Shown here piece after piece: positions 31,710 to 39,401 of a stretch of 64,000 nucleotides of DNA (within the stretch, counting starts at the first letter, position 1; the number at the start of each line of letters is the position of its first letter). Under the pieces are notes generated by a model, which was not told the DNA's origin, did no database searches, and worked only from the letters and a program-made list of their open reading frames with translations. A program made the position numbers and the translations under genes. Source of the stretch: Streptomyces sp. NRRL S-350 (lineage in GTDB: Bacteria; Actinomycetota; Actinomycetes; Streptomycetales; Streptomycetaceae). The stretch spans positions 4,825 through 68,824 of the forward strand of contig NZ_JOHO01000037.1 in assembly GCF_000719705.1 (NCBI RefSeq), written 5' to 3'.

Positions 31710-33098
31710 ATGCCCATCGCCAGCGTCAATCCCGCGACCGGCGAGACCCTGGAGACCTTCGAACCGCTCGACGCGGACGGCATCGAGCAGCGGCTGGCCC
31801 GCGCCGAAGCCGCCTTCCACAGCCACCGCACCACCCCGCTCGCCGCCCGTGCCGGGTTGATGCGCCGCGCCGCCGACCTGCTGGACGAGGACCTGGAGGC
31901 GATCGCCCGCACCATGACCGAGGAGATGGGCAAGCCGCTCGCCGCCTCCCGGGCCGAAGCCGCCAAGTGCGCGAAGGCGATGCGGTGGTACGCGGACCAC
32001 GCCGAGGAACTGCTCGCCGACGAGTACCCGGCGCCGGACGACGTCTCCGACTCGGGCGCCGCCCGTGCCTACGTCCGCTACCGCCCGCTCGGGCCGGTGC
32101 TGGCCGTGATGCCGTGGAACTTCCCGTTCTGGCAGGTGATCCGGTTCGCCGCGCCGGCCCTGATGGCGGGCAACGTGGGCCTGCTCAAGCACGCGTCCAA
32201 CGTGCCGCGCACGGCGTTGGCACTCGAGTCGCTGTTCCTGCGGGCCGGATTCCCGGAGGGCTGCTTCCAGACCCTGCTGATCGGCTCGGGCGCGGTCGAG
32301 GACGTGATCCGGGACCGCCGGGTCGCCGCGGTCACCCTCACCGGCAGTGAGCCGGCCGGACGGGCGGTCGCGTCCACCGCGGCGGACGAGGTCAAGAAGG
32401 CCGTGCTGGAGCTGGGCGGCAGCGACCCGTTCGTGGTGCTGCCGAGCGCCGACCTGGACGCGGCGGTGCGCACCGCCGTCCGGGCCCGGGTGCAGAACAA
32501 CGGCCAGTCCTGCATCGCCGCCAAGCGCTTCATCGTGCACGCCGACGTCTACGACCGCTTCACCGCCGGCTTCACCGAGGCGATGCGGGCGCTGCGCGTC
32601 GGCGACCCGATGGACGAGGCCACCGACGTCGGCCCGCTGGCCAGCCGCCAGGGCCGGGACGACCTGGAGGAACTCGTCGAGGACGCCCGCACCCACGGCG
32701 CCCGGGTGGAGTGCGGCGGCGGGCGCCCGGAGGGCTGGGACACGGGCTGGTTCTACGAGCCGACGGTGCTGACCGGCATCACCCCGGCGATGCGGATCCA
32801 CCAGGAGGAGACCTTCGGCCCGGTCGCCACCGTCTACCGGGTCGCCGACCTGGACGAGGCGGTGGCCCTCGCCAACGACACCCCGTTCGGCCTCAGCGCC
32901 AACGTCTGGACCACGGACGGAGACGAGCAGGAGCGTTTCGTGCGCGACATCCAGGCCGGCGGCGTGTTCTTCAACGGGATGACGGCCTCCCACCCGGCGC
33001 TGCCGTTCGGTGGCGTCAAGCGCTCCGGCTTCGGACGGGAGCTGTCCGGGCACGGGATCCGGGAGTTCTGCAACGTCACCACGGTGTGGATCGGCTGA
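31710..33098 (+). CDS. NAD(P)-dependent succinate-semialdehyde dehydrogenase-like
   Basis: ATG 31710 gives 462 residues, the length of short ALDH/SSADH proteins. Conserved sites: PWNFPFWQVIRFAAPALMAG (cofactor/tetrahedral Asn), LTGSEPAGRAVA (Rossmann), LELGGSDPFVVL (catalytic Glu near 245), NNGQSCIAAKRFI (catalytic Cys near 278) and EETFGPVATVYRV. The opening IASVNPATGETLETF is typical of succinate-semialdehyde dehydrogenases, which oxidise the aldehyde to succinate at the end of GABA breakdown, but substrate range in this group is broad. No GABA transaminase is adjacent. Confidence 0.88.
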   Translation: MPIASVNPATGETLETFEPLDADGIEQRLARAEAAFHSHRTTPLAARAGLMRRAADLLDEDLEAIARTMTEEMGKPLAASRAEAAKCAKAMRWYADHAEELLADEYPAPDDVSDSGAARAYVRYRPLGPVLAVMPWNFPFWQVIRFAAPALMAGNVGLLKHASNVPRTALALESLFLRAGFPEGCFQTLLIGSGAVEDVIRDRRVAAVTLTGSEPAGRAVASTAADEVKKAVLELGGSDPFVVLPSADLDAAVRTAVRARVQNNGQSCIAAKRFIVHADVYDRFTAGFTEAMRALRVGDPMDEATDVGPLASRQGRDDLEELVEDARTHGARVECGGGRPEGWDTGWFYEPTVLTGITPAMRIHQEETFGPVATVYRVADLDEAVALANDTPFGLSANVWTTDGDEQERFVRDIQAGGVFFNGMTASHPALPFGGVKRSGFGRELSGHGIREFCNVTTVWIG

Positions 33099-33131
33099 GG
33101 ACTCCCGGCCCGTGCCGAACCCCCGCCGGGG

Positions 33132-33413
33132 TCAGGCCGCCATCCGGTGCCTGCCCCGCCCGGGGGTCATCCAGCGGGCGATCACGCCGACCATGGCGAT
33201 GACCGTGAGGCCCCAGAAGATCGCCATCAGCACCATGACCGGCAGCAGGCTCACCTGGGTGGCGATCATGCCGAGGCCGACCGACAGCGCGATCATGAAC
33301 GTCACGACCGTCGGGCTGAGGGTGAGCAGCCAGCTCCAGGCCCGGTGCCCGAGGCTCGGGTTCGCCGGGGCCGTGGGGCCGGTTTCGAGTTCCTTGTAGG
33401 TCAGCAGGTCCAT
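33132..33413 (-). CDS. Small two-helix membrane protein downstream of Ku
   Basis: ATG 33413 with GGAGG 9 bases upstream; 93 residues. After a polar N-terminus (MDLLTYKELETGPTAPANPS) come two hydrophobic helices (about 29-52 and 55-78) and a basic tail. It starts 50 bases after the Ku stop on the same strand and may share its transcript. No family recognised. Confidence 0.65.
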   Translation of the reverse strand: MDLLTYKELETGPTAPANPSLGHRAWSWLLTLSPTVVTFMIALSVGLGMIATQVSLLPVMVLMAIFWGLTVIAMVGVIARWMTPGRGRHRMAA

Positions 33414-33463
33414 CGGGGGTCGCCTCCAATGCTGGACGGGAGGGAAAGCCTGGCCTTGGGGGG

Positions 33464-34534
33464 TCAGGAGGCCTTGCGCGGAGCCGCGGACTTCCGGCTG
33501 GTGGTCTTCTTCGCCGGGGACGCCTTCGCCGAGGAGGACCCCGCCGTCGAGGCCTTCGCCGACGTGGTGGTCTTCGCCGACGCGGTCTTCTTCGCCGACG
33601 CGGTCGTCGAAGCGGTCGTCGAAGCGGTCTTCGAACCGGCCTTGGCGGCCGGCGCAGGGCTCTTCTTCGCCGGAGCGCGCTTGCGCGGCGCGGGCTCCTC
33701 CTCCTCGGACGCGCCCTCCGGCTCCGCCTCGCCCTGCGGCCCGCCGGCCGGACCGCGGCCGCCCTTGGCCTGCTTGAGGCTGCTGCGCAGCGCCTCCATC
33801 AGGTCGATGACGTTGTCCGGCGCCTCGCCGGACTCCTCCTCGTGCGGGATCTCGACGCCCTCCAGCCGCGCGGTGATCACCTGCTGCAGCGCCTGCTGGT
33901 AGTCGTCGTGCAACTGGGACAGGTCGAAGTCCTCGGAGAGGGTGTCCATCAGCGACCGCGCCATCTTGAGCTCCTGCGGCCGGACGGTGACGTCGTCCTC
34001 GGGTGCGATGCCGGCCGCCGGGCGGACCTCGTCGGGCCAGATGCAGGTCTGCAGCACCAGCGTGTTGTCGTGCACCCGCAGCACCGCGGGGGACTCCCGG
34101 GTGCGCAGGGCGATCTTGGTGACGGCGATCTGGCCGGACTCGGTGAGCGCGTCGCGCAGCAGTGCGTACGGCTTGGCGGCCGCCTTGTCGGCGACGCCCA
34201 CGTAGTAGGCCTTGGAGAACATCAGCGGGTCGATCTCGCCCTCGTCCACGAAGGCCAGCACGTCGATGATCTTCTTGCTGGGCAGCGGCAGGTCGGCGAG
34301 GTCGCCGTCGCTGAGCGTGACGGTCCGCCCGTCGGGGGACTCGTAGCCCTTGGCGATCTCCGCGTACGGGACCTCCTTCTCCTCCCGCTCGCAGTAGCGC
34401 TTCATCCGTACCCGGCCGCCGTCCTTGGCGTGCACCTGGTGCAGCGGGACGTCGTGCTCCTGGGTCGCGGAGTAGAGGTGGACGGGGATGCTGACCAGCC
34501 CGAAGCTGATCGTCCCCTTCCAGGTGGTCTGCAT
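33464..34534 (-). CDS. ku: Ku protein (non-homologous end joining)
   Basis: ATG 34534 lies 7 bases after AGGAG; 356 residues. The bacterial Ku core occupies about 1-255 (TWKGTISFGLVSIPVHLYSA at the start, GYESPDGRTVTL, EIDPLMFSKAYYVG, and LDTLSED-like helices), forming the ring that loads on DNA ends and recruits LigD. The C-terminal ~85 residues are Lys/Ala/Ser/Thr-rich, with TASTTAST-type repeats, an extended basic tail as described for other actinobacterial Ku proteins that aid DNA binding. No ligD is adjacent. The gene sits divergent to a 77-residue protein. Confidence 0.95.
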   Translation of the reverse strand: MQTTWKGTISFGLVSIPVHLYSATQEHDVPLHQVHAKDGGRVRMKRYCEREEKEVPYAEIAKGYESPDGRTVTLSDGDLADLPLPSKKIIDVLAFVDEGEIDPLMFSKAYYVGVADKAAAKPYALLRDALTESGQIAVTKIALRTRESPAVLRVHDNTLVLQTCIWPDEVRPAAGIAPEDDVTVRPQELKMARSLMDTLSEDFDLSQLHDDYQQALQQVITARLEGVEIPHEEESGEAPDNVIDLMEALRSSLKQAKGGRGPAGGPQGEAEPEGASEEEEPAPRKRAPAKKSPAPAAKAGSKTASTTASTTASAKKTASAKTTTSAKASTAGSSSAKASPAKKTTSRKSAAPRKAS

Positions 34535-34713
34535 GGGGTCGCTCCTGACCGGCGCCGGGAACGGACCGCGCCGAGAACGCTCTGGGAGGCACCGACGAAT
34601 GCCCCGAGAGTCCCACTTTGCCCGGATTTGCCCCGATTGGCCACAGCGAGCCCGGCCCGAGGCGACACCGCCCCGGCCGACGGGTCGACAATGAGCCGAG
34701 GAGGTCGATGCGG

Positions 34714-34947
34714 ATGACCGCCACACCCCGGCCCGGCCAGGCCCCGCCCCCGGACCGCACGACGTACCGGGTGACCTACACCGCCTTCGGAGAGGTGCGC
34801 GAGGACGAGGTCACGGTGGTGCCCGGATACTCGCAGGAGAGCGACATCCCGCGGATCCTGGCCGCCCGGCACACCGGCCGCCCGCCGGGGCGGGATCCCG
34901 GGGTCGTCGTGCTCGGCCTGCGGGAGCTCCGGCCCCAGCCTGGCTGA
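34714..34947 (+). CDS. Small conserved-looking protein, function unknown
   Basis: Two ATGs follow GAGGAGG: 34708 (3 bases away) and 34714 (9 bases). I choose 34714, giving 77 residues. The sequence YRVTYTAFGEVREDEVTVVP suggests a small beta-rich domain, and it ends with VVVLGLRELRPQPG. Divergent from Ku with a 179-base gap. No family recognised. Confidence 0.6.
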   Translation: MTATPRPGQAPPPDRTTYRVTYTAFGEVREDEVTVVPGYSQESDIPRILAARHTGRPPGRDPGVVVLGLRELRPQPG

Positions 34948-35164
34948 CGATGCGTCAGATCTGAGCTTTCCGACGCCCGGGTTCACGCCCGTGCACCCCA
35001 CTTGACCTGGCCTTTTGTGTCCGGTGAGCGAACAGTTATCAAAGCCTTGTTCCGATACCCGGGCGTAGAAGTTAGGTTGCACCGCAATGCGCGGGTCTGT
35101 CCCCCCACCCTCTGGCGCGACGAGCCGAGGGTCGCCGCGCTGGAAAGGCACAGGGCACCCCTAG

Positions 35165-36601
35165 ATGAGTGCGAACACCACCAAGCCGACGGCAGCCGAC
35201 CCGGCTCCCCACGAGGCAGGGCCGCACGGACCCGGCGACGGCCACCTGAAGGCCGGTCTCAAGAACCGCCACCTGTCGATGATCGCCATCGGCGGCGTGA
35301 TCGGCGCCGGCCTCTTCGTCGGCTCCGGCGCGGGCATCGCGTCCACCGGCCCGGGCATCCTGCTCTCCTACACCCTGGCCGGCGTGCTGGTCGTGTTGGT
35401 GATGCGGATGCTCGGCGAGATGGCCGCGGCCGACCCGCAGAGCGGCTCGTTCTCGGCGTACGCGGACCGCGCGCTGGGCCGGTGGGCCGGATTCACCATC
35501 GGCTGGCTGTACTGGTTCTTCTGGGTCGTGGTGCTCGCCGTCGAGGCGACGGCCGGCGCGAAGATCCTCAACAACTGGGTGCCCGGCGTGCCGCAGTGGG
35601 GCTGGGCGCTGATAGTGATGGCGGTGCTGACCGCCACCAACCTCTTCTCGGTGGCCTCCTACGGCGAGTTCGAGTTCTGGTTCGCCGGGATCAAGGTGGT
35701 CGCGATCGCCGCGTTCCTGGTGATCGGCACCCTCGCCGCCTTCGGCCTGATGCCCGGCACCCACGCGGTCGGCGCCGAGAACCTGACCGGCCACGGCGGC
35801 TTCCTGCCGCACGGGGTGGGCGCCGTGTTCACCGGCATGCTCACCGTGGTCTTCGCCTTCATGGGCAGCGAGATCGTCACCCTGGCGGCCGGCGAGTCGG
35901 AGGACCCGGAGAAGGCCGTCTCCAAGGCCACCAACAGCGTGATCTGGCGCATCGGCATCTTCTACCTGGGCTCGATCCTGCTCGTGGTCACCCTGCTGCC
36001 GTGGGACAGCGCCGCGGTCAAGGAGAGCCCCTACGTCGCCGTGCTGAACCACGTGGGCATCCCGCACGCGGGCCAGGTGATGGACGTGATCGTCCTGACC
36101 GCGGTGCTCTCCTGCCTCAACTCCGGGATGTACACGGCCTCCCGGATGGCCTTCTCGCTCGGCCGGCGCGGCGACGCCCCGAAGGTCTTCGCGACGGTGA
36201 CCTCGCGCGGCGTGCCCCGCGTGGCCATCCTCTCCTCGGTGGTCTTCGGCTTCGTGGCCGTCTTCTTCAACTACACCTCGCCGGACACCGTGTTCGCCTT
36301 CCTGCTCAACTCCTCCGGCGCCGTCGCGCTCTTCGTCTGGCTGGTGATCTGCTTCTCCCAGCTGCGCATGCGCCGGATCATCGAGCGCGAGATGCCCGAG
36401 CGGCTGACCGTCCGGATGTGGCTGTACCCGTACCTGACCTGGACGGCGATCGGCATGATCGGGTTCGTGGTGGCGTACATGTTCACCGACGCCGACGGGC
36501 GCAAGCAGATGTACCTGTCACTGGTCGCCGCGGCGATCGTGCTCGCGGCCTCGGTCGTGGTGGGCCGACGGCAGCGGGCCGCGGTGGCGGCGGAATCCTG
36601 A
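35165..36601 (+). CDS. Amino acid permease (AAT/APC family)
   Basis: A 478-residue transporter with a ~30-residue polar N-terminus, then LKNRHLSMIAIGGVIGAGLF, the diagnostic helix-1 sequence of the AAT branch (GabP, ProY, CycA relatives). GEMAAADPQSGSFSAYADRA after helix 2 is the second family mark. Twelve helices can be traced. Substrate class is amino acid or GABA, imported with protons; the exact one cannot be read. The 217-base leader has AT-rich stretches (35034-35075) fitting a promoter. The nearby aldehyde dehydrogenase is too far (2 kb) to claim a GABA pathway. Confidence 0.92.
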   Translation: MSANTTKPTAADPAPHEAGPHGPGDGHLKAGLKNRHLSMIAIGGVIGAGLFVGSGAGIASTGPGILLSYTLAGVLVVLVMRMLGEMAAADPQSGSFSAYADRALGRWAGFTIGWLYWFFWVVVLAVEATAGAKILNNWVPGVPQWGWALIVMAVLTATNLFSVASYGEFEFWFAGIKVVAIAAFLVIGTLAAFGLMPGTHAVGAENLTGHGGFLPHGVGAVFTGMLTVVFAFMGSEIVTLAAGESEDPEKAVSKATNSVIWRIGIFYLGSILLVVTLLPWDSAAVKESPYVAVLNHVGIPHAGQVMDVIVLTAVLSCLNSGMYTASRMAFSLGRRGDAPKVFATVTSRGVPRVAILSSVVFGFVAVFFNYTSPDTVFAFLLNSSGAVALFVWLVICFSQLRMRRIIEREMPERLTVRMWLYPYLTWTAIGMIGFVVAYMFTDADGRKQMYLSLVAAAIVLAASVVVGRRQRAAVAAES

Positions 36602-36625
36602 TCCACCCCACACCGCGCGGGAACG

Positions 36626-36662
36626 CCGGGCCCGGGAGCCGTTGCGGAGGCCCCGGGCCCGG
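36626..36662 (+). terminator. Terminator after amino acid permease
   Basis: CCGGGCCCGGG and its complement CCCGGGCCCGG pair around a 15-base loop, followed by TTCCGTTTT, a partial T tract. It begins 25 bases after the permease stop. Confidence 0.65.
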
Positions 36663-37234
36663 TTCCGTTTTCCGCCCGCCCTGCTCCCGGCACCGTGACC
36701 GTCCGCTCACGCTGCGCCGATGTCGGGCCACCTGCCGTGTGAGGCCGCCCACAGGGCGTCCGGCACCTACGACCCCCGATAGTGGACGGCCGCGGCGGCG
36801 GCTCCGGCCGACCGCGACCGCCGCATGCCGGTCCGGCCCGGCCGGGCCGCGCCCGGCCTGAAGAACGCAGGCCACCGCGCCTGTCGCCCTGCGGTTCCTC
36901 CGCCACCCCAGAGGCGGAACCCGCGGGCGGCCAACTCGGACAAATGCGCCAAATGCCTCGGCGGACCGCGCCCTGGCCGCCCAGCGTGCACTACGCGCCG
37001 TAGTAGCGAGCGCCTTTGCCACCCGTCCCGCGCCCTGCCAAGAATGGCCCGTCGCCAGGCAGCGCAGCCCCCCGGTCCACCCGGTCCGCCGCGCAGCCCG
37101 CCCGCCCCGCCGCTCTCCGCCGGGGCGCCACGGCCGTCCCGGACGGCCGCGCGGGCCCCGCCCACCCGGAGCCCGCGCGATGCCCGTGCCCGGCCCACCG
37201 GCACGGCCCCCGACGGAAAAGGAACGCCCGCTTC
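36663..37234. other. Long leader region of the transglycosylase gene
   Basis: 572 bases without a gene. It holds an inverted repeat ACTACG-CGC-CGTAGT at 36990-37004, a doubled AAATGC at 36945-36956, and TTTGCC (37014-37019) followed 19 bases later by AAGAAT, a possible but loose promoter. I looked for the c-di-AMP (ydaO) riboswitch often found before cell-wall hydrolase genes in this group and did not find its conserved segments. Confidence 0.45.
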
Positions 37235-37921
37235 ATGCAGCTCAGCCATGCCCGCCGCAACTCCCTGATCACCGGCATCGCCACCCTCGTGGTCGCGAGC
37301 GCCGCCACCGCCGCCCTCGCCGTCCCGCAGGCCGGGAACACCGCCGACGCCGCCGCCCCCGCGGCCGCCGTCTCGGTGGACGGCAAGCCGGCCGCCGACC
37401 AGGCCCAGGCTGACACCGCTGCCGCTGACCAGCAGGCCGCCCAGGACGCCCAGGCCAAGGCCGCGGCCGACGCCGCCGCCCAGGCCCAGGCCCAGGCCCA
37501 GGCCCAGGCGCAGGCGCAGGCCCAGGCCGAAGTCGAGGCGAAGGCCCAGGCGGACGCCAAGGCCAAGGCCGACGCGGACGCCGCCGCCTCCCGCTCCCAG
37601 GAGCGCCAGAACCTCGACAGCGCACCGGCCTACTCCGGCAGCCCCCAGCAGATCGCCGCACAGATCGTCCCGGGCGGCCAGCTGCAGTGCTTCAGCAACA
37701 TCGTCTTCCGCGAGAGCAGCTGGAACCCGCTGGCCGTCAACGCCTCCTCCGGTGCCTACGGCCTGGTCCAGGCCCTGCCGGGCTCCAAGATGGCCTCCGC
37801 GGGCGCCGACTGGCGCACCAACCCGGCCACCCAGATCAAGTGGGGCCTGAACTACATGAACACCCGCTACGGCAGCCCCTGCGCCGCGTGGTCGTTCTGG
37901 CAGACCCACCACTGGTACTGA
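37235..37921 (+). CDS. Secreted transglycosylase (SLT-type domain)
   Basis: A 228-residue secreted protein. Residues 1-30 are a signal peptide (HARRNSLITGIATLVVASAA). Residues ~50-125 are a coiled, Ala/Gln/Lys-rich spacer with a run of QA dipeptides (about 84-98). The C-terminal ~95 residues form a lysozyme-like SLT domain: FRESSWNPLAVNASSGAYGL carries the catalytic Glu, and MNTRYGSPCAAWSFWQTHHW closes the domain with conserved aromatics. It should cleave peptidoglycan glycan strands outside the cell. AAGGAA precedes the ATG at slightly long spacing. Confidence 0.88.
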   Translation: MQLSHARRNSLITGIATLVVASAATAALAVPQAGNTADAAAPAAAVSVDGKPAADQAQADTAAADQQAAQDAQAKAAADAAAQAQAQAQAQAQAQAQAEVEAKAQADAKAKADADAAASRSQERQNLDSAPAYSGSPQQIAAQIVPGGQLQCFSNIVFRESSWNPLAVNASSGAYGLVQALPGSKMASAGADWRTNPATQIKWGLNYMNTRYGSPCAAWSFWQTHHWY

Positions 37922-37945
37922 GCCGCCGCCACCCGGTCGGCGCCC

Positions 37946-37983
37946 CCGGGGCCCGCGACGCACCTCCGCGTCGCGGGCCCCGG
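37946..37983 (+). terminator. 16-bp stem-loop after transglycosylase
   Basis: CCGGGGCCCGCGACGC and its exact complement surround the loop ACCTCC, 24 bases after the stop. Strong intrinsic terminator stem. Confidence 0.8.
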
Positions 37984-38223
37984 CCCGTTCCGGCTCGGAC
38001 CACCGGCCGGGCCGGTGGTCCGTGTCCCGGCCCGGCCCGGCCCGGCCGCCGAGCCGACTGCCGCCCCACCCCGCCCCGCCGACCCGAGCCCGGCCTGACG
38101 TGGACGCGTCCGGAAGGCGACGTGAAGATATGGCGTACGGTCGTACGATTTGCACTGATTGCCAGGAATTACGGGCCGTCAGGGCTTTGCCACCGTTCGC
38201 GGGCCCTCTTACGCTCCGGCGTC
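37984..38223. other. Promoter region of glycosyltransferase
   Basis: 240 bases with an AT-richer island at 38118-38170. It holds a perfect palindrome CGTACGGTCGTACG-like dyad (CGTACG-GT-CGTACG, 38134-38147) and, 8 bases before the ATG, TACGCT (38210-38215) with TTTGCC 18 bases further up; a leaderless start is likely. Confidence 0.5.
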
Positions 38224-39228
38224 ATGGCCTCACCCCTGATCAGCGTCGTGCTCCCCGCCTACGACCAGCACGAACAGCTCGCCGACTGCCTGGACTCACT
38301 GCTCGCGCAGTCCCTGGCCGACGTCGAGGTGATCGTGGTCGCCGACCGCTCCCCCGAGACGGCGGGCGCCCTCGCCGACACCTACGCGGCCCGGCATCCC
38401 CGGGTGTCCGTGCTGCACCTGAACGCGGCGGTCGGAGTCGGAGTGAGCCGCAACGCCGGGGCCGCCCGGGCCGTCGGCGACTACCTGCTGTTCCTCGACG
38501 CGGACCACCTGCTGCCCCGGGACGCCCTCCGTACGCTCGCCGACCGCCTCAAGCAGACCGGCCCGGTGGACGTGCTGCTGTTCGGCCACTCCCGCCGGCA
38601 CCAGGACCGGGACTGGCCCGGCGGAGCCGAGGCGCTGCTCGCCGAGGCCGGCCCCGAGGTGTTCGCGCCCTTCGACCGGCCCGCGCTGTTCGGCGCGCCG
38701 CCGCTGGTCTGGGACCGGCTGATCCGCCGCGGCCACTGGGAGGAGCTGGCCCTCGCCTTCCCGCCCGGCCGCTACGAGGAGGTCCCGGTGGCGCACGCGG
38801 CGCTGTTCGGCGCGCAGACGGCCGCCGTGCTGGCACGCGAGTGCGTCCAGCTGCGCCGCCGGGAGACCGTCCACCCGGCGAGCGGCCCGGGCAGCAGCGT
38901 CTTCGACCTCTTCGACCAGTACGAGCGCAGCTTCGCCCTGGTGGAGGACCAGCCGCACCTGTACGCGGTACGGGACGCCCTGTTCGTCCGGATGATCCGG
39001 CACTACCTGTTCGTCTTCGACCTCGCCGGCTGCGTCACCCGCGCCGAGCGGCCCCAGTTCTTCCACCGGGCCGCCGAGCACCACCGCCGCTTCCAGCCGC
39101 CCGGCCACCGGCGGCCGGGCGGCCGCGAAGGGATCAAGTTCTCCCTGCTGGCGGGAGGCGCCTATCCGGCGTTCGAGGTCGCCAAGCTCTCCCACATCGC
39201 GCGCGGCACGCTCACCGGGCGGAAATGA
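38224..39228 (+). CDS. Family 2 glycosyltransferase
   Basis: A 334-residue GT-A fold enzyme without a signal peptide. PLISVVLPAYDQHEQLADCL opens the nucleotide-binding half, VIVVADRSPE and GVGVSRNAGAARAVGDYLLF follow, and FLDADHLLP holds the DXD-type metal site (about 96-104). The C-terminal half resembles teichoic-acid/capsule glycosyltransferases of streptomycetes (VREALFVRMIRHY-type segment, here VRDALFVRMIRHYLFVF). It probably transfers sugars or glycerol phosphate to a cell-envelope polymer. It is monocistronic, with a weak hairpin (CCGGCCGG arms) at 39244-39266. Confidence 0.85.
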   Translation: MASPLISVVLPAYDQHEQLADCLDSLLAQSLADVEVIVVADRSPETAGALADTYAARHPRVSVLHLNAAVGVGVSRNAGAARAVGDYLLFLDADHLLPRDALRTLADRLKQTGPVDVLLFGHSRRHQDRDWPGGAEALLAEAGPEVFAPFDRPALFGAPPLVWDRLIRRGHWEELALAFPPGRYEEVPVAHAALFGAQTAAVLARECVQLRRRETVHPASGPGSSVFDLFDQYERSFALVEDQPHLYAVRDALFVRMIRHYLFVFDLAGCVTRAERPQFFHRAAEHHRRFQPPGHRRPGGREGIKFSLLAGGAYPAFEVAKLSHIARGTLTGRK

Positions 39229-39401
39229 GCCGCCGGAAGCGAACCGGCCGGAGCTGAGCCGGCCGGAAGCGCGCCGGGCGCCCCACCGGACGCGGTAACC
39301 CGTCGGCCCGGCCCGGTCGTGCCCGGTGCCCCGGGGGCGCCGCGGCTGCCATGATCGGCGCAGCCGTCGTCGCATCGTCGCACCCCCTCCGGGAGGCCCT
39401 G

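Noticed and set aside
36663..37234. c-di-AMP (ydaO) riboswitch before the transglycosylase
   Set aside because: Expected in this gene context, but the conserved segments of that riboswitch were not found in the leader.
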